Source of the DNA: an uncultured Eubacteriales bacterium
GTDB lineage: Bacteria > Bacillota_A > Clostridia > Peptostreptococcales > Anaerovoracaceae
Assembly (NCBI GenBank): GCA_902790885.1
Contig: CADATR010000095.1
Location: 1-15,880 of the forward strand
Direction: 5' to 3'
DNA: 15,880 nucleotides
The notes under the pieces are model-generated. The model searched no databases, was not told the DNA's origin, and was given only the letters and a program-made list of their open reading frames with translations. The position numbers and the translations under genes were made by a program. Positions 1 through 7,219 of this stretch are shown here, one piece after another. Position 1 is the stretch's first letter, and every line of letters starts with the position of its first letter.

Positions 1-1
1 C

Positions 2-76
2 GATCCGGGTCGCAGAGCCGAAAGCCTTACACTCGAGGAGTTTGCGAGGCTGGCCGACAGTTTGCAGGAGGCATAA
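2..76 (+). CDS. rsmA: 16S rRNA dimethyladenosine transferase RsmA/KsgA, C-terminal end (5' partial)
   Basis: The frame starting at base 2 is open to a TAA at 74-76 and encodes 24 residues with the pattern RRAESLTLEEFARLAD. That closely resembles the conserved RAE-(T/S)-LS-LEEF-x-RLA tail of RsmA, the enzyme that dimethylates two adjacent adenines near the 3' end of 16S rRNA during 30S maturation. Only this C-terminal helix is in the window; the catalytic Rossmann domain lies to the left. The stop is 2 nt from the start of the next gene, whose ribosome binding site (AGGAGG, 66-71) sits inside this coding sequence, so the two are probably one transcript. The identification rests on a short but characteristic segment. 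Confidence 0.72.
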   Translation, partial: DPGRRAESLTLEEFARLADSLQEA

Positions 77-78
77 TT

Positions 79-2181
79 TTGCAGGATATGATTCGAAGGT
101 TCCTTGCCGCAGCCGCTGCTTTCTTCAAAAAGGCCGGCGCGCTCATCAGCAAGGCATTCTACAGGATTTTTCCGAGAAGAGAATCTAAATACTATGACGC
201 AGAACTTCATGAGGGCAGATACGTAGGGCTCATGGCGCTTAATGCGCTCGCTATATATATCTACATTGAGGAATTCGCGAGACTCACAACGGGCCCGGCT
301 GAAGGCCTGCGCTGGATCTTCACAAATCCGGTCACTGCACTGTTCAACGCATTCATCATATTCGCGACACTCACCATAGCCCTTCTTTTTAAGCGGCGCA
401 GGTTCGTACTGTTCATGGTGTCGCTCGTGTGGCTCGGACTGGGCACTGCCAACGGCGTGATCCTGATGAACAGGATGACCCCTTTCACTCTCTACGATTT
501 CACAAACTTCGCGGACGGTCTCACCATAGCGACCACTTACTTCTCAAAGCTCCAGATAATACTCTTCATCATTGCCCTGGTGCTTGGCGTCGCAGCCATT
601 GTGATGGTCTTCATCAGGAGCGAAAAGTGGAAAAACATAAACTATAAAAAGAGCATAGCTACGGTGCTCATAGCGGCTGCTGCTGCCATGGGGTCTACGG
701 TCGCTCTCGAAAGAGCGGGCGTCGTGAGCACATTCTTCGGAAACCTCAACTACGCCTACAGGGATTACGGCATGCCTTACTGCTTTATCATGACGTCGGT
801 AAGCGCCGGGATCTCAAGGCCGAGAGGCTACTCCGACGAGCTGATCGCAGGCCTTCTCGAGGACAAGACCAAAAAGGGCACGGACACCCTGCTCAAGGAG
901 AAGAAGGACAGCACGGAGCATCCGAACATCATTGTTCTGCAGCTGGAGTCGTTCACCGTTGCGCAGGATTACGCGAATATAGAGGTGTCCAGGGACCCTA
1001 CCCCGGTATTCAACAAGCTTTATAAGGAGTACACATCGGGCAGCTTCGAGGTGCCGGCATGCGGCGCCGGAACAGCCAACACGGAATTCGAGGTGCTCAC
1101 GGGCATCAGCGCCAAGTTCTTCGGACCGGGCGAATATCCGTACAAGGGCAAGCTCCGCAAGAAAGTGCTCGAAAGCATGGCCTATGTGACCCGCTCCCAC
1201 GGATATAACACGGCCGCCCTTCACGACCACAGGGCTCTCTTCTACAACAGAAACGAGGTGTACGCGAACCTTGGCTTCAACACCTTCACTTCGGTCGAGT
1301 ACATGAACAACGTCTCCTTCACTCCTACCAACTGGTGCAAGGACAGGGTCCTCACCGGCGAGATCATGGAGATAATGGAATCGACCGAAGAAAGGGATTT
1401 TCTGCATGTTATTTCTGTAGAGGGCCACGGCGCGTATCCGACGGAGAAGGTCTTCAAGAAGCCATACACGGAAGTCACGGCTGACGATGAAGTCACAAAG
1501 TGGAAATACGAGTACTACCTCAACGAGTGCCATGAAATGGATACTTTCGTAGGAGATCTCATAGACAATATCGAAGAAAGCGGTGAGCCGACCGTTATGA
1601 TAATCTACGGTGACCACATTCCGGCTCTCGATGTAAAGGAAGAGAACTACAAGCAGGACGATCTGTACAGCACACGCTATGTGATCTGGGACAATATCGG
1701 GCTCCCTAAGCGTGACCGCGATATCCATTCGTATGAGAGCGGAGCGATACTGCTCGAGGACGCCGGACTCAGCCACGAAGGCATCATCTTCGATTATCAG
1801 CAGTCGAACGATCCTGAGGAAGACGATACTTATCTTTCCGATCAGGAGGCTCTGGCATATGACATGCTCTATGGCAGGCAGTACGCCTACGGCGGTTCTG
1901 AGCCTTATGAGCCGGTCGACATGAAGATGGGACACAAGAGCATAAGCATAAAGGATCTGGTAAAGATCGGAGACCGCTACTACCTGAGGGGCGAGAACTT
2001 TACTGAGAGGTCGATAATAAGCATCGACGGAAAGCAGCTGTCGACCGTGTATCTGTCCCCTACCCTGCTGGCACTCAATGAGAGCATCGATCCTGAGGAT
2101 GTGGACAAGCTCGAAGTCAGCCAGGTGGACAAGTCCAAGGAGACGATACTGACAACAGTAGGCGCGAACGAAGAGCTGTAG
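79..2181 (+). CDS. LTA synthase family protein (membrane-anchored sulfatase-fold phosphoglycerol transferase)
   Basis: A 700-residue protein with five predicted membrane helices (about 48-66, 85-104, 109-130, 158-179, 192-211) followed by an extracellular sulfatase-fold domain. The motifs match LtaS-type enzymes, which transfer glycerol phosphate from phosphatidylglycerol to a growing envelope polymer. NIIVLQLESF supplies the metal ligand Glu290, GAGTANTEF supplies the candidate nucleophile Thr332 (aligned with GKTSDxEF of LtaS), and YGDHIPA supplies Asp512 and His513. Residues about 590-700 form an extra C-terminal segment containing KIGDRYYLRGENF, which looks like a small beta-sandwich. A TTG at 79 is chosen because AGGAGG ends 7 nt upstream; the in-frame ATG at 88 is too far from it. 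Whether the polymer is type I LTA or another polyglycerolphosphate is not visible here. Confidence 0.9.
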   Translation: MQDMIRRFLAAAAAFFKKAGALISKAFYRIFPRRESKYYDAELHEGRYVGLMALNALAIYIYIEEFARLTTGPAEGLRWIFTNPVTALFNAFIIFATLTIALLFKRRRFVLFMVSLVWLGLGTANGVILMNRMTPFTLYDFTNFADGLTIATTYFSKLQIILFIIALVLGVAAIVMVFIRSEKWKNINYKKSIATVLIAAAAAMGSTVALERAGVVSTFFGNLNYAYRDYGMPYCFIMTSVSAGISRPRGYSDELIAGLLEDKTKKGTDTLLKEKKDSTEHPNIIVLQLESFTVAQDYANIEVSRDPTPVFNKLYKEYTSGSFEVPACGAGTANTEFEVLTGISAKFFGPGEYPYKGKLRKKVLESMAYVTRSHGYNTAALHDHRALFYNRNEVYANLGFNTFTSVEYMNNVSFTPTNWCKDRVLTGEIMEIMESTEERDFLHVISVEGHGAYPTEKVFKKPYTEVTADDEVTKWKYEYYLNECHEMDTFVGDLIDNIEESGEPTVMIIYGDHIPALDVKEENYKQDDLYSTRYVIWDNIGLPKRDRDIHSYESGAILLEDAGLSHEGIIFDYQQSNDPEEDDTYLSDQEALAYDMLYGRQYAYGGSEPYEPVDMKMGHKSISIKDLVKIGDRYYLRGENFTERSIISIDGKQLSTVYLSPTLLALNESIDPEDVDKLEVSQVDKSKETILTTVGANEEL

Positions 2182-2242
2182 CGCCGATGCGGCGGAGCCG
2201 CTGAGGCCTGTCATGAGCCCCCCAAAAGGACTTTTGGAAAAT

Positions 2243-2282
2243 TTGCTAAAAAAGAGGGAGTATTTTCTCATATATTTAGCAA
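2243..2282. repeat. Inverted repeat module TTGCTAAA-N24-TTTAGCAA (copy 1, rho leader)
   Basis: TTGCTAAA at 2243-2250 is mirrored by TTTAGCAA at 2275-2282, with exactly 24 nt between the arms. The arms extend by one further base pair on the outside (TTTGCTAAA/TTTAGCAAA). A second module with the same arms and identical spacing lies 156 bp downstream. Confidence 0.75.
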
Positions 2283-2319
2283 AACAGGCTGAGAAACGGC
2301 TCAGAAGGATGACTTTTGT

Positions 2320-2371
2320 GTGTTTTTAGGGCAAAAATCGCAAAAATACACAACTTTTGGCCTAAAAACAC
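2320..2371 (+). promoter_or_regulatory. 17-bp stem-loop in the rho leader
   Basis: Bases 2320-2336 are complementary to 2355-2371 with one mismatch (core GTGTTTTTAGG paired with CCTAAAAACAC), leaving an 18-nt loop. It lies between the two TTGCTAAA modules and close to their common centre. There is no U-run immediately after the stem, so it is not a standard terminator for the preceding gene; a structural role in the rho leader is inferred. Confidence 0.6.
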
Positions 2372-2398
2372 CCCTTTTCACGGCGAAAGCATTTCAAA

Positions 2399-2438
2399 TT
2401 GCTAAACATATAAAAAAACAAGGCAAAATCTTTAGCAA
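2399..2438. repeat. Inverted repeat module TTGCTAAA-N24-TTTAGCAA (copy 2, rho leader)
   Basis: TTGCTAAA at 2399-2406 is mirrored by TTTAGCAA at 2431-2438, with the same 24-nt spacing as copy 1. The inner sequences of the two copies are different, so the arms and their spacing are what is kept. The left arm here is also complementary to the right arm of copy 1 (2275-2282), so the four arms can pair in alternative ways. Confidence 0.75.
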
Positions 2439-2474
2439 AAAAAATAAAACTCCTTTTTGTATAGGGACTCAGAT

Positions 2475-3941
2475 ATGGAAGAAACAAAAGAAACGAAAGA
2501 AACAAAGGTAATAAAAAGAACCAGAAGAACAGCCGGCAAAACAAAGCAGAAGGAAGCTGCGGAAGCGGCAGAAAAGGCTGCTGAGCTGAAGGACGTGGCT
2601 GCCGCTGAGGCTGCTTCGGAAGTATCGCCTGTATCGGCGGCTGCTGAAGTTGATGCGGCGGAGACCGCAGCTGAAGCTGCCGCGACCGGGACTTCAGTTC
2701 CGGATGAAGCGGCGTCGGGATCTTCAGATTCTGGCGAGATGCCTGCGGCTGACAGTGAGGCAGGCTCGGAAGCATCTGCACAGGACGTTTCTGATGCTCC
2801 GGCTCAGGAAAGCCAGGAAAACGAAGGCAAGTATGATGTGGAAGGCATTCTTGAGCTTGCGGATGACGGATTCGGATTCCTCAGATTCGACAACTTCCTG
2901 ACTTCGAGCAAGGATATTTACGTATCCCCTACTCAGATCAGACGCTTTGGGCTCAGGACCGGAGACAAGATACTCGGCATAGCGAGAAAGCCGAGGGGCA
3001 CCGAGAAATTCGGAGCGCTTTTATTTGTCAAAACCGTCAACGGCCTCGATCCTATGACGGCGAAGAGGCGGCCGCACTTTGACAGCCTCACCCCTGTCTT
3101 CGCAGACGAGAAGATAGTGCTCGAGAATTCGAGCATCGACCTTTCGACGAGAGTGATGGATCTGGTGGCGCCGATCGGCAGAGGCCAGAGAGGCCTTATA
3201 GTCGCGCAGCCAAAGGCGGGCAAGACGGTGCTGCTCAAGAAGATCGCTGCTTCGGTCGAAGACAAATATCCTGACATAGAGCTGATAGTGCTGCTCGTTG
3301 ACGAGAGGCCTGAGGAAGTCACGGACATGAAGCGGAGTCTGAAGCACTCCGAGGTTATTTATTCCACCTTCGATGAGGAGACCAAACATCATGTGAAGGT
3401 GGCGCAGATGGTAATAGAGCGCGCGAAGAGGCTCGCGGAATGCGGCAAGGATGTAATGATCCTTCTGGATTCGATCACTAGGCTCGCCAGAGCCTACAAC
3501 ATGGAGGTGCCGTCGTCCGGCAGGACGCTCTCGGGCGGTCTCGACCCGGGTGCGCTGCACCCGCCGAAGAAGTTCTTCGGCACAGCGCGGAATCTCGAGG
3601 AAGGCGGCAGCGTTACCATACTTGCTACCGCGCTGGTCGAGACCGGATCACGCATGGACGATGTCATTTATGAGGAATTCAAGGGCACGGGCAACATGGA
3701 GCTCCACCTCAACAGACAGCTCAGCGAACGCCGCATCTTCCCTGCCATCGACCTTTACAAATCGGGCACGAGACGCGAAGACCTGCTGCTTTCGCCTGAG
3801 GAATATCAGGTGATGTTCATGCTGCGCAGGGCCATGAGCTCGGGCAGCGTGATGGATGTGACTGAAGAGATCATCGATAATCTTTCGAGCACGAAGTGCA
3901 ACGCGGATTTCGTCAACTTCATGCTTAAGAAGCTGCACTAA
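2475..3941 (+). CDS. rho: Transcription termination factor Rho with a long acidic N-terminal extension
   Basis: A 488-residue RNA-dependent ATPase/helicase that ends transcription by travelling along nascent RNA as a hexamer. The cold-shock-like RNA-binding domain starts near residue 124 (GILELADDGFGFLR). The Walker A motif is QPKAGKT (Lys250, Thr251) and Walker B is MILLDSITRL (Asp332). The R-loop region reads LSGGLDPGALHPPKKFFGTA, followed by GSRMDDVIYEEFKGTGNMEL, all typical of Rho. Residues 1 to about 120 are low complexity: a Lys/Thr/Glu start followed by an Ala/Glu/Ser-rich acidic stretch, making the protein about 70 residues longer than E. coli Rho (419). The ATG at 2475 is preferred over the in-frame TTG at 2457 because a weak AGGG (2463-2466) lies 8 nt upstream of it. 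The gene appears to be transcribed alone. Confidence 0.97.
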   Translation: MEETKETKETKVIKRTRRTAGKTKQKEAAEAAEKAAELKDVAAAEAASEVSPVSAAAEVDAAETAAEAAATGTSVPDEAASGSSDSGEMPAADSEAGSEASAQDVSDAPAQESQENEGKYDVEGILELADDGFGFLRFDNFLTSSKDIYVSPTQIRRFGLRTGDKILGIARKPRGTEKFGALLFVKTVNGLDPMTAKRRPHFDSLTPVFADEKIVLENSSIDLSTRVMDLVAPIGRGQRGLIVAQPKAGKTVLLKKIAASVEDKYPDIELIVLLVDERPEEVTDMKRSLKHSEVIYSTFDEETKHHVKVAQMVIERAKRLAECGKDVMILLDSITRLARAYNMEVPSSGRTLSGGLDPGALHPPKKFFGTARNLEEGGSVTILATALVETGSRMDDVIYEEFKGTGNMELHLNRQLSERRIFPAIDLYKSGTRREDLLLSPEEYQVMFMLRRAMSSGSVMDVTEEIIDNLSSTKCNADFVNFMLKKLH

Positions 3942-4235
3942 CGTATTGGTATTGGCGGCGCAAGCTGATGCCGTAAAGCACATCTTGCGGCCGTTCCAAG
4001 GCGCTCTTCGTAACGCGTTAGCTTTTGCTAAGGCCGCAGGCAGTCAGCTCATCTTATGCGATAGTCCTGCATAAGGGCGGCATTCCGCTCAGCTTTCGGC
4101 CGGCGCGATATGCATTTACGGCCGCTTGCGCCGACAGATCTGCAAGCTGATGCCGCAAAGCACATCTCTGGAAGCTGATGCGAAAGCATATCCGGCGCCG
4201 ATAAATACTACTGAATATAAAGAGAAAAAGTGTAA
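3942..4235. repeat. GC-rich intergenic repeat cluster between rho and the DUF1385-PrmC gene
   Basis: No gene is seen in this 294-bp spacer. It holds four versions of a motif of about 24 bp: direct copies at 3961-3984, 4143-4166 (one mismatch from the first) and 4172-4192 (diverged), and an inverted copy at 4107-4128. The first and inverted copies make 3956-4133 a long imperfect palindrome with outer arms CGGCGCAAGC/GCTTGCGCCG. Inside are two hairpins: TTAGC-TTTT-GCTAA (4018-4031) and CTTATGC/GCATAAG (4053-4075). None has a U-tract. The shape suggests a dispersed intergenic repeat or a structured RNA after rho; the role is unknown. Confidence 0.65.
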
Positions 4236-6419
4236 ATGGGAAAAATCGATTACAGTAAAATTTTCATTAAAGAAGCCTGCCCTACTTCGATCGGCGGACA
4301 GGCTGTCATGGAAGGTGTAATGATGCAGGGCCCTGACAGGGTCGCGCTTGCGATGCGCCTGCCTTCGGGCGAGCTCTATCTTAAGACAAAGAAGAAACAG
4401 AAGAAGAGCGGCGCCGCGAAGATTCCATTTGTACGGGGCGTCGTGTCATTTGCGAACTCGCTCGTCGGAGGAATGGGCACGCTGATGGAATCCGCTGACA
4501 TCCTTGAGAAATATGCTCCTGAGGAGTATGCCGAGGAACAGGGAAAGCTCGAGACGTGGATCAATAAAAAGTTCGGCGATAGAGCGGCCTGGAATTTCAT
4601 GATGACGACTGCCCTGCTCTTCGCGGTGGCGATATCCATCATATTCTTCATAATCCTGCCGACCTGGGTAGTGAACTTCCTGAGTAAATGGGTGCAGAGC
4701 GCATTCGTGCTCAACCTGGTTGAGGGACTGCTGAGGATTGTGATGTTCGTGGCGTATGTCGCAGCGATACGGAAGATGAACGACATAAAAACGCTCTTCC
4801 AGTATCACGGAGCCGAGCACAAATCGATCCACTGCTTTGAGAATAACAGGGTGCTCTGTCCTGAGAACGCGGAGGAGTTCTACACGCTGCATCCGAGGTG
4901 CGGCACAAGCTTCCTGGTTTTCGTACTCATAGTGAGCCTGCTGCTTTTCAGCTTTCTGGGCTGGCCAAATCTGGCGGTGAGGATACTCTCAAGGATCCTT
5001 CTCATACCGGTGATAGCCGGCATAAGCTACGAGCTTCTGAGATGGGCCGGCCGCTCGAACGGCAAGGTGGTGCGCATACTCAGCTGGCCAGGGCTGCAGC
5101 TGCAGAGACTGACTACCGCTGAGCCTGACAGGGCCCAGCTTGAGGTTGCCCTGCTCTCTCTCAAGGCGGTGCTTGTGGATGCAGGTGTTCCTGAGATTGA
5201 GGGATTCGTCGACAAGGACGGCAATATAGTGAGGTCGAAGGCTGAAGAGGAAGAGATAGAGCGTGAGACGGAAGCCTGGGCGGCTGAAGTCGAAGCACAT
5301 ACAGAGGCAAACAAGAAGGCTGTGGCTGAAGCGATAAACGATTTCACGAGGATAGAGGAACGAACTGTCTTTGAGGATCCGGCCAACGGAGCAAGCGAGG
5401 AGGAGATCGTAAGCGCCATAGATTTCCTTGACAGTCTCGACAGCGACGGCTACACTATCGTTTCGCCGCAGGAGACAGACGGCCGAACGCTCGTCAGAGC
5501 CATAGCAGACAGAGAGGCGATGGAAGCAAAGGCAAGGACTCTCGCGCGCAGATATACAAAAGACATCAAGACTTATGAGAATGCCTTAAGCTGGGGCAAG
5601 GCCGCGCTGAACATGCTGCCTAACGGAAAAAACGAGGCCCGCATGATCATGTCTTACGCGACGGGGCTGGGAACTGCCGAGCTCATCACCAGATCAAAGG
5701 AGCTGATGCGCGACGACGATTTCGAAGAATACCAGAAGCGCATCTATGCAAGGATCGGAGGAGTGCCTCTGCAGTACATCGTGGGCACGCAGGTGTTTAT
5801 GGGCTTGCCGTTCAGGGTCAACCCATCTGTCCTTATACCGCGCCTCGATACTGAGATACTGGCGGAGAAGGTCATTGACATAGTTAAAAAGAAAGGTCTG
5901 CTGAAGCCTGAGATACTCGACCTCTGCACAGGCAGCGGCGCCCTGGGCGTCAGCATAGCCGCAAAGATCCCGGATGCCATCGTCACAATGACAGATGTGT
6001 CCGAGGCAGCTCTGCAGACGGCTATGAGCAACGCCGGCCTTAATGGAGTCAACCGCCGCTGCATATTCCTTCTCGGAGACATGTTTGCCGCAGTGCCTGA
6101 TGACAAGCACTACGATGTCATCGTCTGCAATCCGCCGTACATACCGAGTGCGGTGATCGGCACTCTTGATGTGGAGGTTAAGGATCACGAGCCGCGCATG
6201 GCTCTCGATGGCGGCAAGGACGGACTCGATTACTACAGAGTGATCGCAGATCAGGCGGGAATGCACCTCAAGACGGAGGGGCTCCTTGCTCTTGAGATAG
6301 GTGCCGAACAGGCTGCGGATGTAAAGAAGCTGCTGAACAAGACGAAGTCTTACCGCGACACGCAGGTGATCCGCGATCTGGCGGGGCTCGACCGCGTGAT
6401 CCTGGCTACACGCAAATAA
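4236..6419 (+). CDS. prmC: DUF1385 (YqhQ-like) membrane protein fused to release factor glutamine methyltransferase PrmC
   Basis: A single 727-residue frame joins two proteins that are normally separate. Residues 15-320 are the DUF1385/YqhQ family: GGQAVMEGVMM (20-30), HGAEHKSIHCFE (191-202), HPRCGTSFLVF (219-229), PGLQLQRLTTAEPD (285-298), with several membrane helices (about 121-147, 160-178, 224-242). Residues 320-445 are an acidic, Glu/Ala-rich linker with no family I know. Residues 446-727 are a full-length PrmC, which methylates the GGQ glutamine of RF1/RF2 using S-adenosylmethionine. It has an N-terminal helical domain, VLIPRLDTE, the AdoMet motif DLCTGSGALG (562-571) and the catalytic NPPY (632-635). 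PRLDTE replaces the more usual PRPxTE. The start ATG has only a weak purine-rich stretch upstream. The join would place PrmC on the cytoplasmic face of the membrane if the linker is not cleaved. Confidence 0.9.
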   Translation: MGKIDYSKIFIKEACPTSIGGQAVMEGVMMQGPDRVALAMRLPSGELYLKTKKKQKKSGAAKIPFVRGVVSFANSLVGGMGTLMESADILEKYAPEEYAEEQGKLETWINKKFGDRAAWNFMMTTALLFAVAISIIFFIILPTWVVNFLSKWVQSAFVLNLVEGLLRIVMFVAYVAAIRKMNDIKTLFQYHGAEHKSIHCFENNRVLCPENAEEFYTLHPRCGTSFLVFVLIVSLLLFSFLGWPNLAVRILSRILLIPVIAGISYELLRWAGRSNGKVVRILSWPGLQLQRLTTAEPDRAQLEVALLSLKAVLVDAGVPEIEGFVDKDGNIVRSKAEEEEIERETEAWAAEVEAHTEANKKAVAEAINDFTRIEERTVFEDPANGASEEEIVSAIDFLDSLDSDGYTIVSPQETDGRTLVRAIADREAMEAKARTLARRYTKDIKTYENALSWGKAALNMLPNGKNEARMIMSYATGLGTAELITRSKELMRDDDFEEYQKRIYARIGGVPLQYIVGTQVFMGLPFRVNPSVLIPRLDTEILAEKVIDIVKKKGLLKPEILDLCTGSGALGVSIAAKIPDAIVTMTDVSEAALQTAMSNAGLNGVNRRCIFLLGDMFAAVPDDKHYDVIVCNPPYIPSAVIGTLDVEVKDHEPRMALDGGKDGLDYYRVIADQAGMHLKTEGLLALEIGAEQAADVKKLLNKTKSYRDTQVIRDLAGLDRVILATRK

Positions 6420-6449
6420 GAAAATATTGAGGGAGTAATTATATATAAA

Positions 6450-6617
6450 ATGCCGTTTCTATACGTTTTGATTGCAGCGCTCATCGTAAGCGCGATTGGT
6501 TTTAAAAAATACGTCTGGTTTATCTCAATAGGTTACGGATTCTCGATCGCGGCTATAGGAGTCCTGCTGCTTTGCCTGTATGGCGGCGCAGCCGACGCAG
6601 GCCTCCTGCGGCGATAA
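6450..6617 (+). pseudogene. Truncated DUF1295 / steroid 5-alpha-reductase-like membrane protein (N-terminal fragment)
   Basis: A 55-codon frame encodes two hydrophobic segments around VSAIGFKKYVWFISIGYGF. This resembles the first part of clostridial DUF1295-type integral membrane proteins, which usually run to roughly 250-270 residues. Here the frame ends at TAA (6615-6617) soon after the second helix, at a GC-rich hairpin (6596-6610, CGCAGG/CCTGCG), and no continuation is visible in any frame before the next gene. A GGGAG lies 14 nt upstream of the ATG, which is rather far. It is most simply the remnant of a deleted gene; a genuine small two-helix membrane protein cannot be excluded. The family call is from memory of the family's N-terminus. 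Confidence 0.5.
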
Positions 6618-6638
6618 GGCAGAAGAAAGGGATGAATT

Positions 6639-6743
6639 GTGACAGAACGAGAAAGAATGGAAGCGGGGCTTCTGTATGATCCCGCTGATGAAGATATAAT
6701 GGCCGAGCAGATGTCATATCAGTTGAAGAGAGGCAGCGCCTGA
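6639..6743 (+). pseudogene. 5' fragment of the maltose-O-acetyltransferase-like gene (out of frame with the rest)
   Basis: A GTG start at 6639, 8 nt after AGAAAGGG, opens 34 codons beginning TERERMEAGLLYDPADEDIM, the typical N-terminus of maltose/galactoside O-acetyltransferases. After MSYQ the frame changes. The next bases in the +2 frame read VEERQRLMKEMF, the expected later part of the same domain, but the dozen or so residues that normally come between (the LYDFN-TRP-type segment) are absent. The frame ends in TGA at 6741-6743, sharing its A with the downstream ATG. A small internal deletion that is not a multiple of three explains this best. Confidence 0.7.
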
Positions 6744-7219
6744 TGAAGGAGATGTTTGCCGAATGCGGAGACAATGTTTTTCTGCAGGGTCCCGTAAACG
6801 CCAACTTTGGATGCAGGCACGTCCATCTGGGATCGAATATTTACGCAAACTTCAATCTGACGCTGGTGGACGACGGGCACATATACATCGGTGACTGGGT
6901 CAAATTCGGCCCAAATGTGACGGTGGTGACCGCCGGGCATCCGGTTCTTCCGGAGCTCAGGACCGATCCGGAGTATCAGTACAATAAGGACGTCCATATC
7001 GAAGACTGCGCATGGATAGGAGCCGGCGTGATAATCCTGCCGGGCGTCACCATAGGCCGCAACAGCGTCATAGGCGCAGGCAGTGTGGTAACGAGGGACA
7101 TCCCCGCGGATTCTGTAGCGGTCGGCAATCCATGCAGGGTAATGAGACAGATAGGCGAAAAGGACAGAGAGACATTTTTCAGGGATGAAAGGATAGACTG
7201 GGAGGAATTGAATGGCTAA
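6743..7219 (+). CDS. Maltose O-acetyltransferase-like protein, left-handed beta-helix domain (N-terminally broken)
   Basis: 158 residues covering the catalytic part of a sugar O-acetyltransferase of the hexapeptide-repeat family, which moves acetyl from acetyl-CoA to a sugar hydroxyl. Visible are the beta-helix start (VHLGSNIYANFNLTLVDD), the active-site histidine segment TAGHPVLP, repeated hexapeptides (IEDCAWIGAGVIILPGVTIG, RNSVIGAGSVV) and the C-terminal AVGNPCRVMRQIGEKDRE. A normal protein would have about 45 more residues at the front; those are present only in part and in another frame (6639-6743). The TGATG overlap at 6741-6745 could allow reinitiation at this ATG, producing a shortened trimerising domain. 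The gene overlaps the next one by 8 nt. It may be non-functional. Confidence 0.8.
   Translation: MKEMFAECGDNVFLQGPVNANFGCRHVHLGSNIYANFNLTLVDDGHIYIGDWVKFGPNVTVVTAGHPVLPELRTDPEYQYNKDVHIEDCAWIGAGVIILPGVTIGRNSVIGAGSVVTRDIPADSVAVGNPCRVMRQIGEKDRETFFRDERIDWEELNG

Larger units (their letters stand above)
2182..2474 (+). promoter_or_regulatory. AT-rich, inverted-repeat-rich leader upstream of rho
   Basis: This 293-bp gene-free stretch starts GC-rich, with a short hairpin at 2189-2201 (GCGGC/GCCGC) and a compact dyad at 2222-2237 (CCAAAAG/CTTTTGG). It then becomes strongly AT-rich. It contains two TTGCTAAA-N24-TTTAGCAA modules and a 17-bp stem between them, each listed separately. The length, structure and position before rho fit an untranslated leader; rho genes are known to be autoregulated in E. 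coli. I found no convincing -35/-10 pair, so the transcription start is not assigned. Confidence 0.45.

Noticed and set aside
814..2271. Long minus-strand reading frame opposite the LTA synthase gene
   Set aside because: It is a shadow of a well-supported gene; its protein has no recognisable motif and is rich in residues expected from reversed codons.
2457..2474. TTG at 2457 as the rho start
   Set aside because: No ribosome binding site precedes it, while the ATG at 2475 has a weak AGGG at suitable distance.
5520..5522. Internal ATG as a separate prmC start
   Set aside because: It is in frame and AGAGAGG is near, but that ends only 2 nt before the ATG, too close for normal initiation. Internal initiation cannot be fully excluded.
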